A DNA stretch of 20,105 nucleotides from Lobulomyces angularis (Eukaryota > Chytridiomycota > Chytridiomycetes > Lobulomycetales > Lobulomycetaceae), in NCBI GenBank assembly GCA_027604685.1, contig JADHYX010000270.1:1-20105 (forward strand), read 5' to 3'. Numbering within the stretch: position 1 is the stretch's first letter; every line of letters starts with the position of its first letter. The position numbers were made by a program, and so were the translations under genes. This document shows, piece after piece, positions 11,145-20,105 of the stretch. Under the pieces are notes generated by a model. That model worked only from the letters and a program-made list of their open reading frames with translations. It did no database searches and was not told the DNA's origin.

Positions 11145-11652
11145 AATTACTTTATTTTATTTGAAAATTTCAAAATTTAAATGTAATTTTTTTTTTTAAC
11201 AAAAAAAAATTTTATATAAAAAAAAAAAAAATAGAAAAAAAAAGAAAATAGAAAAAAAAGAAAATTTATCAAGGAAAATAATGTAAATTATCAAAACTAC
11301 ATTTAATTTGAAGAAAATGATATATATTTAAAACTTAAACGATTAAATACTGATATTTTTTGAGAGTTACTTAAGGACTTTAATTGTTCATGAATCTTGC
11401 AGTTTAACTTCGTTACAAATTAATAATTTAATTTTGAATTTTGTCAATGCATTTATTTCTAAAGAGCCAATTTAAAAGTTCTGTAGCACGCAATTTTGAA
11501 GCATTTTGATTATTTGTAGTTTATTTCAACTCAATTTTTCTGACATTACAAATCAACAAAAAATCAGGGTAAAAACGATTTATATAAATTTAAACCATAT
11601 ATTTTTTATGTAAATATTTATAAATACAAAACTTTTTAAAAAAAAATAATTA
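11145..11652. promoter_or_regulatory. Shared divergent upstream region of RIO2 and the DODA-like dioxygenase
   Basis: This 508-bp spacer separates two start codons pointing away from each other, so it must hold both promoters. An A-rich purine tract (11210-11265) sits on the RIO2 side. The middle (11370-11560) is less homopolymeric. I see no convincing TATA pair, tRNA or small ORF. Confidence 0.4.
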
Positions 11653-12737
11653 ATGCCTAATAAAGCTGCTTCTTTATTTGTGAGAACCCTCGTTAAAATA
11701 AGAAATTAACCTAAAAAATTCTATTTTTAGGTCAATCATGGTGCTGGCCCACTTCCTTACCTTGTATACATTTAATAAAATTAAACTCTTTAATATGAAT
11801 TCTTTATTTCAAAGTACCCAAATGATCCTGCTCACAAAGAGACTGCTGATTTTTTCAAAATAGAGGCAAGAAAAGTTCTGAACTTAGATAATGATAACAA
11901 ACCAATTGCTATTGTGTTAATTACCGCTCACTGGGTATGGTTTTATATTTTTGAGTTACATAACATTTTCTGATATTTTCTTCAAGGAAAATGATGTGGT
12001 AACAGTTTCAAGTAGTGAAAAACACAAGTTGCTGTATGATTATTATAATTTTCCAAAGCCAGCATATGATTTAAAATATAATGCAAGAGGTTCCCCAGAA
12101 ATTGCTGAAAAAATTAAAAATTTACTATCAACTGCTGGTATTAAATCTCGATTGGATCCAAACCGAGGATGGTAAAAACGAAGACATTTTTTGTAGAAGG
12201 TATTTATCATAGTAATTTTTTTCCAGGGATCATGGAACTTTTATTCCTTTGAAGCTAATTGCACCAGAGGAAGAAATTCCTATTGTACAAGTGAGTCTTG
12301 TAAATACTTTGGACCCAAGACTGCATTTTAAAATTGGTGAAGCACTTCAATCGTTGCGTGATGAAAACATTGCCATTTTAGGTTCAGGGATGACGTTTCA
12401 CAATAACTTTGGAAGTAAAGATGGGGCTTCTAGCAGTGTCATTTTTGATGAAGCTTTAACGAACGTAGTTTTACGTAAGTTTTTTTTTTAACTTCGTAAT
12501 GGAATGATTCTAATTTTTTTGCTATCCAATTATCTACAATATTTTGCAGAAGGTAGATCGGAGAGAGAAGAAGGACTTGCAAATTGGGAAAAACTTCCCG
12601 CGGCAAGAGAATGTCATCAAAGAGAAGAGCATCTTTTACCATTGCATGTTGTAGCTGGCGCTGGTGGAAGCGACGAAGGTTATAAAGTGAAATCGTTTAA
12701 AGGTTTAGGAGTAACTTTAAGTAGTTTTGCATTTTAA
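11653..12737 (+). CDS. DODA: DODA-type class III extradiol ring-cleavage dioxygenase (LigB family)
   Basis: Exons 11653-11679, 11731-11763, 11815-11934, 11987-12171, 12227-12474 and 12550-12737 give 266 residues, the usual length for this family. These non-heme Fe(II) enzymes open catechol rings next to the hydroxyls; plant and fungal members act on L-DOPA (4,5-cleavage) to give betalamic or muscaflavin-type products, while others act on different catechols. The conserved histidines are all present: NHGAGP (H12), AHW-E (H59), WDHGTF (H124) and the C-terminal CHQREEHLLPLH (H227, H232, H237). Five introns of 51-75 nt all keep the frame, and the first coding exon is only nine codons. It ends 140 nt before the kinesin start on the same strand. 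Substrate cannot be read from sequence; no pigment pathway genes are nearby. Confidence 0.93.
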
Positions 12738-12877
12738 ATAAATTTTCACAAAAGTAAAAAATTTTGTTAAACCCTAAAAACCACTCTCTTAAATTTTTTG
12801 ATTCAACAAGCCTTCAAAAATGTATCTAAAAAAAAAAATTTTTGTTAAATTTAAAAACAAAAAAAAATTTGAAAATA

Positions 12878-15022
12878 ATGATTAGTTCTGCAGCAAAAAA
12901 AGTTGATCCTCCAGTAAAAAATGGAATAAATTTCAACATTCAAAGAAAAAAATTGCAACTGCAAAACTCCATAAATGAACACAAGAAGCAACTGCTCTCA
13001 AAACATAAAGAAGGAAGTCAAAACGATTCATTGAAGAATGAAAGTAATAACGACATAATTACTGCTTATCGTACTAGACCCTTACTTCGAAATGAACTTA
13101 GTCAAAACAAATTTGAAGGTAAAACTTAGAAAAAAACCAATGGGTTGCTTATTGTTTTCACACTCACAAAAAAATTTTGCAGAATATCCACTATTTTTTA
13201 CTGTTATAACTAACTATAAAAAAAATTTTTCAAATTATTCTGTTTAATTAAATTTCTTGCCTGTGTTAGGAATTTTTATGCAGGACAACTTAACCTACAT
13301 ATATCATCCTATTGACGCCACTTTAAGGGATCTTGCCTTAGAAACACACAAATTTGAAAATGTTGATTTTAGTTTTAATGAAAAGCACGAAAATGAATTT
13401 GTTTTTCAGAGTTTAGTAAAACCATTAATCCCTTTTGTACTGAATGAAAATGGATTAGCCACTTTTATTGCATATGGTCAAACTGGCGCTGGAAAAACTC
13501 ATACAAGTAACAATAAATACTTTTTTTTTCCATCTTTTTTAAATGTTTTTATGTAGTGTCTTCCTTTCATGAAATGATTCCTGATGAAATTGATTTCAGA
13601 AAAACTTTGGTTAAAGTTTGTTACTTTGAAATCTTTGGTGACGACCTTTTTGATTTGCTTAATGGTAAAATGATAAAAAATTTAAAAAAAAAATCAATTA
13701 ACACAAAATTTTACATTCATAATAAATTTATCCTTTTTACAACATAATCTCAGATAGAAAACCAATTTTCGTTCTCTCTACTTCAACTGGAACTGCAATC
13801 AAAGGTGGCATTAAAATGAAAACAACTTTTTTAAGATTATTTAAATACTGTAGGTGTAACACAAGAAATCGTTTCCAGTGCGGAAGAGTTGAAGTTTTTT
13901 GTTGAAAGTGGGACTGAGCTAAGGAAAACACGGGCGACTTTAAAAAACGACCAAAGTAGTAGGAGCCATAGTGTTTTTATTTTAAGCTTAGCTGCAAAAA
14001 CTAGAGAAAATTTAAAAACTTTTCAATTAAAGAAAGATTCAGTATTTATAGAAGGGAACTCCTTAATTATAGTAGATCTCGCTGGTTCAGAGAGAAATAG
14101 TGACCAAACTCATCATGATAAAGTTAGAATTAAGGTATAGAAAATCTGCGATAATAAATTTATTAAAGTATTTAAAGGAAACTCAAATAACAAATACGAG
14201 TTTGATGTCACTAAAGGACTGCATTCGAAATAGATATTTAATATCGTTATTGAATGCAAATTCAAACAAGCATATTCATATGCCGTTTCGTTCGAGCAAG
14301 CTAACTCAAGTTTTGAGAGAAGGTAAATTAAAACAACAAAAATATATATCTAACTTTTTATTTTTTTAGGATTGGATCCTAATTCAACTTTAAAAACTAA
14401 AACAGTGATGATTGGACATCTAGCGCCGTCTATTGAAGACTCTCAGCACTCCCTGTAAATAAACAATCTAACATATTTTCACTTTTTTTAAACTCCTAAA
14501 TTTTTTTCAGTAACACGGCACGATATGTTTCTAATTTGAAAGCTTCAAATAATAACAATATCTCTACAATTGATAGAGTGCGATCTTCCTCCAATGGTAA
14601 CTCAAGCGAATCCATAAAGCATCCTTCAAAATGGACATATAAGCAATTATGTTTAAAAATTAAAAACTGGTCAATGAATTCCATTGATTTGACCAAAATA
14701 CTGAAGTACCATGATACAGATGTTCATTCACAAAATCATGAAGTTGGAAGGTAAATTTTTTTTTTTTTTTTTTTTTAACTGTTGAATTTAGACCACCAGT
14801 TTGGCTAGAACTTTCCAACATGAGTACTGATAGCTGGGTAAGACACTGTAAAGCGCAGGGTGTGTCCAGCGAAACAGCTAAGGTATTCGTTTATTTTTTT
14901 TGAATTTATTTATATTGTTTTGTTATTTTTAGATGGTATTTAATAAGTATAAAGTGGAATTAAACGTTGGCAGAAAGCAGCAAAAAGGAGAAGGGGAAAA
15001 TGTAGGAATAATATTAGTATAG
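12878..15022 (+). CDS. Kinesin-13-like motor protein, divergent (10 exons)
   Basis: Exons 12878-13118, 13270-13506, 13557-13664, 13754-13804, 13854-14134, 14178-14322, 14370-14454, 14511-14750, 14792-14882 and 14933-15022 give 522 residues. The motor fills about 67-370: RTRPL, P-loop GQTGAGKT (150-157), switch I SSRSH (247-251), switch II DLAGSE (287-292), then NTSLMSLKDCIRN and PFRSSKLTQVL. Order and wording are closest to the microtubule-depolymerising kinesin-13 class (KIF2/MCAK). Departures: the L2 loop has HPIDATLRD where kinesin-13 has a KVD motif, the alpha4 KEC reads KDC, about 20 residues usually found after the P-loop are missing, and the N-terminal region is only about 66 residues. 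The C-terminal 120 residues are unrecognised. An apparent in-frame stop at 14138 lies inside a 43-nt intron. The last exon could instead splice at 15002 to 15087 and stop at 15107. Depolymerase activity is therefore uncertain. Confidence 0.87.
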
Positions 15023-15447
15023 AAAAGAACATTTAAAAAAATAATGTATAATTATTTGCTAGTTTTTTATTTTTTTTTTTGTGTAGAAGTTATTGTTAAA
15101 AGAATAATAAAAGTTTCCTTAACAGGGAAAAGTAATAATCATTGAAAAAAACTTTTAAAAACATAAAATATTTGAAAGGAATTTTCTTTCCTTTTTTTTT
15201 TTTTTTTTTAAGAAAAGGAAAGAAAAAGAAAAAATTAGAAAAAAATACTGAGAACAAAAAAATTCTATTAAAATATAAAAGGATTAAAATTTTATCAAAA
15301 AAAACACATAAAAAGAAAAAAAATCAATCTTTAAAACATAATATAAGCACAAAAAACAAATCAATAGAACAAAAAAAAAAAAGTCATAAGGGAAAAGGTT
15401 AATAAGGCAGCTGCATATTTTGGATTTTTTTACTTCCTGATAAGAAT
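15023..15447. other. A-rich spacer between kinesin and the 67-aa gene
   Basis: The plus strand from about 15211 to 15400 is nearly all A and G with scattered T. It leaves a long open frame of Lys codons with no ATG, which I read as composition. It contains the hairpin at 15182-15226, and an alternative last exon for the kinesin is possible at 15087-15107. Confidence 0.5.
15182..15226. repeat. 14-bp perfect inverted repeat (hairpin)
   Basis: The left arm TTTTCTTTCCTTTT (15182-15195) is the exact reverse complement of AAAAGGAAAGAAAA (15213-15226), with a 17-nt T-rich loop. The arms contain GG/CC pairs, so this is more than a simple A/T run pairing. It sits downstream of the kinesin stop and might mark a 3' end or be a chance pairing of a polypyrimidine and a polypurine tract. 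Confidence 0.5.
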
Positions 15448-15696
15448 ATGTCCTCGATTTTTTCTCACCTCAAATCTTTCTTTAGTGAAAGAATTAGTCA
15501 GCAAAGTACGTTAGAAAGCACCAAATTAAATGTAATATTACTTAAAAAAAATCCTTTTTAATTTGAATTTAAATAGGTTTATAATGTAAATTGTGTCAAA
15601 GTTGGTAAAGAGGAAATGCTGCAAAATGACGCTCGTCAGAAGGATTCTTATATGATGGTTGATGATTACCTTTTAAATTTGCTTTCTTGTACTTGA
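15448..15696 (+). CDS. Hypothetical small protein, 67 aa, two exons
   Basis: Exons 15448-15531 and 15577-15696 are split by a 45-nt intron (donor GTAATA, acceptor AAATAG) in phase 0. The product starts MSSIFSHLKSFFSERISQQS, a likely amphipathic helix. It continues with NVYNVNCVKVGKEEM and ends in MMVDDYLLNLLSCT. It has two cysteines and no membrane helix or signal peptide. I recognise no family. Codon use is less A/T-skewed than the surrounding spacer (TCC, TCG, CTC, GAC, CGT), and the intron matches neighbouring genes in size, which makes a real gene more likely than chance. It lies between the kinesin and Sm D2, all on one strand, with nothing linking their functions. Confidence 0.55.
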
Positions 15697-16149
15697 AAAA
15701 ACCCTTTTGTCAAATTAAGATTTAGTTGTACTAAACATTCATCAGTTTTTTTGTTAATAAAAAAAAAAAACCTTTTTAGTTTGTTTTTTTTTTTTTTTTG
15801 TAAATGATTTTTTTTTTAAAAAAATAAAATTAACACTTTGTTTCTATTAACAAAAAAGAAGTTAATTCGTAGTGTATAATTGAAGAAATAAAATTCATCT
15901 TAAAAGTATAAAAATGCCATAAAAATCCAAATATAATTCTATTCTTAAACAAAATCAGTAACGTTTCGTAATAAAAATTTTAATTTGAATCCAGCATAAA
16001 GAAAAAAAAATAAAGTCATGTTAAAGAATTTCATGTTAAAAGGTACGATTGAGAAAAGGTTTACATTTTAATATCAAAAATTAATTGAAACAATAAACAA
16101 TTTTTTTTTTTTTTTTGTACAACATAATTTAATCTACAAAAAAGTGAAA
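15697..16149. other. AT-rich spacer upstream of Sm D2
   Basis: Stops are dense in all frames. It contains two pure T runs (about 15787-15799 and 16101-16116). The Sm D2 promoter should be here, but no element stands out. Confidence 0.45.
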
Positions 16150-16813
16150 ATGAGGTAAATAATAGATCATGCAGCAACTACATCTTCAAACATCTTAATT
16201 GTTTAACTTTACAAAGTAAAGTAAGATCGTGCTGATAATATTAATTTTTTTTTCTTTTTAAACATCCAAAAATGCTAAATCCTGCTAAAATGTATTATGC
16301 AATTACTAATACTTTATTTTTTTCTTTTAGTTCAGACAAACCAAAATCTGAAATGACCATGGAAGAGTTAGCTCAATTGGAAGAGCATGAATTTAATACT
16401 GGACCTCTATCACTTTTGACGCAAGCTGTAAAGAATAGCAGTCAGGTGTTGATAAATTGCAGGAATAATAGAAAACTTTTGGCTAGGGTTAAAGCATTTG
16501 ATAGACATTGTAATTTGTTATTGGAAAATGTTAAAGAGGTATTTATTAAAAATTTACCGTAATTTTATTTTATTTTATTTTTTTTTACAAATAGATGTGG
16601 ACAGAAACTCCAAAAAGTGGTAAAGGCAAAAAAAGAGCAAAGCCTGTAAATAAAGATAGATTTATTAGTAAAATGTTTTTGAGAGGAGATTCAGGTAATT
16701 TTTTTTTTTTTTGTTGATTATTAATTTCATATTTTTTTTTTTTTTTTTTTTTTATTAATTTAATATTTTTAATTTTATTTTTTTAAACAGTGATTTTTAT
16801 TTTACGTACTTAA
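16150..16813 (+). CDS. SNRPD2: Small nuclear ribonucleoprotein Sm D2
   Basis: Exons 16150-16154, 16331-16538, 16595-16694 and 16791-16813 give 111 residues. Sm D2 is one of seven proteins that ring the Sm site of U1, U2, U4 and U5 snRNAs in the spliceosome. The sequence is almost collinear with metazoan Sm D2: KPKSEMT, then [16 protein letters not shown]. The Sm1 motif runs through [30 protein letters not shown], a MWTE insertion carries the basic [11 protein letters not shown] linker, and the Sm2 motif is [13 protein letters not shown]. It ends at RT, a few residues shorter than human (118 aa). The first coding exon is only five bases (ATG AG); the split Ser codon is completed after a 176-nt intron. 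An ATG inside that intron (16272) is in frame, but translation from there would replace the conserved short N-terminus. Confidence 0.96.
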
Positions 16814-17282
16814 AAAAAAATAAAAGAGAATGATGATGTATAATAATTAATAATAATTTTTTTTTTTTTTTTTTTATTTATGTGAAATATAATATTTTTT
16901 TTTTAAAGATTTTAACTTTATCTTTCAAAAAGTTGGCAACAAGAATTATGTTTTTAAAAACTAAAGAAAATATTTTTTATTTGGTTGAAAAAAATCATTT
17001 TTCTATTTGAATGTTGTCATGAATTATAATCCTGCTTTTGAAACCAAATAAAAAAATAAGCAATGCTAAAATTTCATTTAATGCGGTAAATTTATACGAA
17101 TGCTGTTATAATTAACATTTTTAATGTAAAGTATTATTATCAAGGTTTTTTTATATAAATAATTATCAAAGTTTTTTATGTTAAAAACGAAACCACTATT
17201 GATCTGGAAAAATTTTTGTTGAAGCGGAAAAATTATTTTGGAAACAACAAAAATTTTACATAAAAAAAAGGAAATAAAAAGA
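16814..17282. other. AT-rich spacer, no gene seen
   Basis: This lies between Sm D2 and the hydrolase on the same strand. Long T runs occur near 16858-16876. Open frames are short. A frame running into the hydrolase from 17238 begins with TTG, so I did not extend the gene. Confidence 0.45.
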
Positions 17283-19117
17283 ATGAATATTGAGTCTACC
17301 GACTTTGCTTTTATTCAATTATACAATTCCACTCTGCTACTGAATTCAAGTTTTATATCTACCGTTGTAATTTCCCTTTTTACTGCTCTTCTTTATTATC
17401 ATAAAAAACAAAAAAGAAATTTAATTGTAAATATGGATAAAGTTTCTATTGATAAAACTCTAGTTCAAATGTATGGTACTACCAGACCTACTTGGACTCT
17501 TAAAAATGTAAGAATTTTTCTCTTTTTACTTCATTTTCACTTTTTTTTAGAAAATTGTTCTAACGTTATTAAAAAAAGTTCTTGCTGTTCCTCAAACTGG
17601 GGCTGATGTTGTAGCTGCCAAAAAAAAAATGGTAAAGAACAAAAAAAATAAATGGAATTATAAGAAAGTAATTTAAATTTTTTTTTTGTAAAGGCTAAGG
17701 GATTGGGAATAAATATTAACTTTATGCCAAAAGGGGTAGTATTAGAAACAATAAATGTTAAAAGGTTAGAAGAAGTAAATGAAAGAGTTGGTTTGAAGTA
17801 TTCTGGAGAGATTAAAGCTGATTGGATTGAAGTGCAACCTAGAAAAAAGACAAAAGATGAAACTATTGTTCTTTACTTGCACGGTGGTGGATATGTTATG
17901 GGGAGTCGCCATACTCATAGAAATATTACTGGAAAAATTTCTAAATTATTTCAAGCCTCTGTTTTAGTTCCTGATTATGGTTTAGCTCCAGAGGAACCTT
18001 TTCCAATAGGTAAAAAAATACCAATTTTTTTTTTTCTTTTTGGCAGAATAACTAAAAAAAGCTTATTGTAGGAATTTATGATGCTGTTTCTTCTTATTTT
18101 TATTTACTTGAACAGTACCGTCCGGAACAAATTTTTGTTATGGGTGACAGTGGTAAAGAAAGAAAAAAAAATATATACTTTTATATATTTTAATACGGTT
18201 TTTTTTTTGTATAATAGCTGGAGGTGGTCTTTCCTTGGGAATGATGTTGTGGCTTCGTGATCATCCTAAATATCCGTAATAAAAAAACAAAAAAAAAAAT
18301 TTAATCTGATTGCAACAAAAATTAGAATGCCAGGAGGTGTAATTGGATTGAGCCCGTATGTTGACCTGTATTCCACACATCCATCATTTATCTTGAATCG
18401 CCCTTTTGATTACTTAACCGCATTGATAGGAAATGAATTTACCGAAAGAGACAAGAAACTTACTAAGGAAAGAAATTTTATGTATTGCGAAAATAATGAA
18501 GATGCACATCATCATTACGCTAGTCCGATATTTTACCGCCACAAAAAAGATGATTTTGAAGGTAATTGGTTTTTTTTAACTTTTCAAAAAAGTTAATTTA
18601 TATCTTTTTTTTTTCTACATAGCTTTACCTCCTATTTTAATTCAATATGGAGATAGTGAATTATTAAGAGATGAATGCATTACACTTTACTCAAAGACTT
18701 TTCCCACTGCTAAGGTTAGATTGGAAGGCTATGAAGATCAAGTAAGTATATAAAAAAATAAAATAAAATAAGAAATTATACTAATTTATACCTAAAAAAA
18801 TAAAAATAAAAAAGATTCACGTCTTTCAAATGCTTCCATTTAATTCCTTATCCGGTGTAGCTATGACGCAAGTGCTAGATTTTATTACAGAAGTAAAAAA
18901 TTTAAAAAATTTAAACAAATTACATGAATTTAAAAGAACCAGTATTGAATTTCTTAATGGCGGCTCAAAAAAAGTTTTAAATAATCCATACAGCATCGTT
19001 GAAAATGGAAACAAAGTCATTGAGGAGTTGAGAGCAAAAAATTTATTGATTCATTTTGACAAAATTAGAAAAAGTTTGCCTGATGATGTTTTTATTGGAA
19101 AGCCATTTCTTGAATAA
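17283..19117 (+). CDS. Membrane-anchored HSL-family alpha/beta hydrolase (esterase/deacetylase-like)
   Basis: Exons 17283-17507, 17551-17631, 17694-18009, 18072-18152, 18218-18275, 18326-18561, 18623-18741 and 18815-19117 give 472 residues. The oxyanion-hole motif HGGG is at 165-168, DYGLAPEEPFP follows, and the nucleophile lies in GDSAGG (Ser234). Asp343 (QYGDSELL) and His374 (QIHVFQ) complete the triad. HGGG plus GDSAG defines the hormone-sensitive-lipase group. An N-terminal hydrophobic helix (about 18-39) before a HKKQKR cluster suggests a membrane anchor. That layout fits arylacetamide deacetylase and the yeast sterol deacetylase Say1 of the ER, but substrate cannot be told. About 90 residues follow the catalytic His, a longer tail than usual and without recognised motifs. 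The start is the first ATG after an A-rich leader. All seven introns (43-73 nt) keep the frame. It converges on eL32, with 293 bp between stops. Confidence 0.93.
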
Positions 19118-19410
19118 AAATAATTCTCATTTTTAAAAACTATGGATATTTTTTTTTATATATAGTATATTTTACATAGTAACTATCTATTATTTTACTT
19201 AATTTTTTCTTAAAATAAAGACACTGGCTTAAAACATGCTGTTTAACAAAATTTTATAGTTATTACATTGATAGGAAATTTCTTTTTTTCTAAATAGTTA
19301 TTCTTAAAAAAAAAAAATTTTGGAGAAAAGAAATTGTGGAAACGTAAAAAAAATTCATTCTTTTTTTTATTAAATTTATACAGAATTACGTAAATTTAAA
19401 TAAAAATAAA

Positions 19411-19924
19411 TTATTCATCTTCTTTTGTTCTTAGACGACCATGAGCGTTTGTAAGCTTGACATCTAATTCAGCGGCTCTGGCAACAATTTCTACTCTTTT
19501 TCTTTGAGATACGTTGTGGGCAATTTCTGCAGAGTATACTCTAAAAGAAATATATTAAATGTTAAGAAAAAAAAATGTATTAATATTTCTTCCTCACCTG
19601 TTGTGCATTAATAATAAGTCTACATCTCTAACATTTGAAACTAAAAATTTTTTGAAACCGTTTGGAAGTAAATGTCTAGTTTTACTATTAGATCCGTAAC
19701 CAATTTTTGGCATAGCAATTTGTCCCTTAAATCTTCTACGAACTCTATTATCAATACCTAAAAGATAAATAATTAAATTTAATTAAAATTAAAAAAAAAA
19801 AATTTATAGTACCTTTTGGTTTTCTCCAACTTTCTTTTACTTTGTCATAACGATCACTTTGATGACGAACAAACTTCTTTGTCCTCTTTTTAACTATTGG
19901 AGTTTTATTTAATGAAGTTGCCAT
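19411..19924 (-). CDS. RPL32: 60S ribosomal protein eL32
   Basis: Exons 19924-19813, 19757-19598 and 19540-19411 give 133 residues, against 135 in human. It is a structural protein of the large ribosomal subunit. Family features are clear: [14 protein letters not shown] and [18 protein letters not shown], then [20 protein letters not shown], and near the end [19 protein letters not shown]. The introns are 55 and 57 nt with GTACTA and GTGAGG donors. A strong acceptor-like TTTCTAG ends four bases before the ATG, hinting at an intron in the 5' leader, common in ribosomal protein genes; no good donor is visible before the window ends. Codon use is biased to a small set (AGA, AAA, ATT, GTT), as expected for high expression. 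Confidence 0.97.
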
Positions 19925-20105
19925 TATTCTAGAAAAGAAAAGTTAAAAAAAAAATAATCAGTAAATGTTGTAAAAATAAAAATCAACAAAGTAGTTTGAT
20001 TTCAATTGCCAAAAGAAAAAAAAAAAATTAAAAATGATAGTTTAAGTTTTTCGTTAAATGAAGAAAAAAAAAAAAATAAAAAAAATATTGTGGTTATTGT
20101 GCTGC

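Noticed and set aside
12439..12642. Minus-strand open frame across the dioxygenase
   Set aside because: It runs antisense through two exons and an intron of DODA and has no family resemblance.
13737..13931. Minus-strand open frame inside the kinesin gene
   Set aside because: Antisense shadow across exons 4 and 5 and their intron; no independent support.
14135..14177. Apparent in-frame stop and frameshift in the kinesin motor domain
   Set aside because: A 43-nt GT-AG intron removes the stop and joins VRIK to ETQITNTSL exactly where the family expects continuity, so the gene is not broken here.
15142..15402. 86-codon Lys-rich open frame on the plus strand
   Set aside because: It has no ATG (opens at TTG), and half of it is AAA codons from an A-rich tract plus Phe codons from a T run. 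It looks compositional, with no splice link to a neighbour that I could support.
16155..16330. Possible C/D snoRNA inside the Sm D2 first intron
   Set aside because: A CTGA is present, but I found no matching C box near the intron start and no terminal stem.
17238..17282. Upstream extension of the hydrolase
   Set aside because: It would need a TTG start; the first ATG is at 17283, just before a membrane-anchor-like N-terminus.

Overview
The window is nuclear DNA from a eukaryote with a very AT-rich, compact and intron-dense genome. Long poly-T and poly-A runs fill the intergenic DNA and introns. I resolved eleven protein genes by tracing splice junctions. Together they hold 48 introns of 38 to 217 nt, 38 of them between 38 and 75 nt. 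Spliceosomal Sm D2, ribosomal eL32, RIO2, a kinesin and a secreted Cu/Zn superoxide dismutase rule out a prokaryote or organelle. The ALR1/MNR2-type CorA transporter and a tubby-like DUF6593-style protein suggest a fungus or close relative. Kinesin-13, which most yeasts and moulds lack, fits an early-diverging lineage such as Rozella-like, aphelid or chytrid forms. The species is not fixed by the sequence, and the lineage guess is inference.

Layout, left to right. A decayed reverse-transcriptase fragment lies at 441-965 (+). An 11-exon CorA/ALR-type Mg2+ transporter is at 1644-4035 (-). A gene-poor stretch, 4036-5418, has two speculative small minus-strand genes. A tubby-like protein is at 5419-6086 (+), followed by gene-poor DNA with one small ORF. 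Three minus-strand genes follow: secreted Cu/Zn-SOD (7186-7835), a 63-aa one-pass membrane microprotein (8481-9013) and RIO2 kinase (9284-11144). RIO2 diverges from a run of plus-strand genes across about 0.5 kb: DODA-type extradiol dioxygenase (11653-12737), kinesin-13-like motor (12878-15022), a 67-aa protein of unknown function (15448-15696), Sm D2 (16150-16813) and a membrane-anchored HSL-family alpha/beta hydrolase (17283-19117). The last converges on eL32 (19411-19924, -).

The genes are mostly housekeeping and independent: ribosome biogenesis and function (RIO2, eL32), splicing (Sm D2), ion transport, redox defence, lipid or ester metabolism and the cytoskeleton. I see no operon-like functional cluster and no evidence for a new multi-gene system. 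The most notable items are a 12-nt microexon encoding the loop just after the GMN motif of the Mg2+ channel, a GC-AG intron in the same gene, a kinesin-13-like motor lacking the class-defining KVD loop, the frameshifted retroelement remnant, and several spliced or signal-peptide-bearing microgene candidates.
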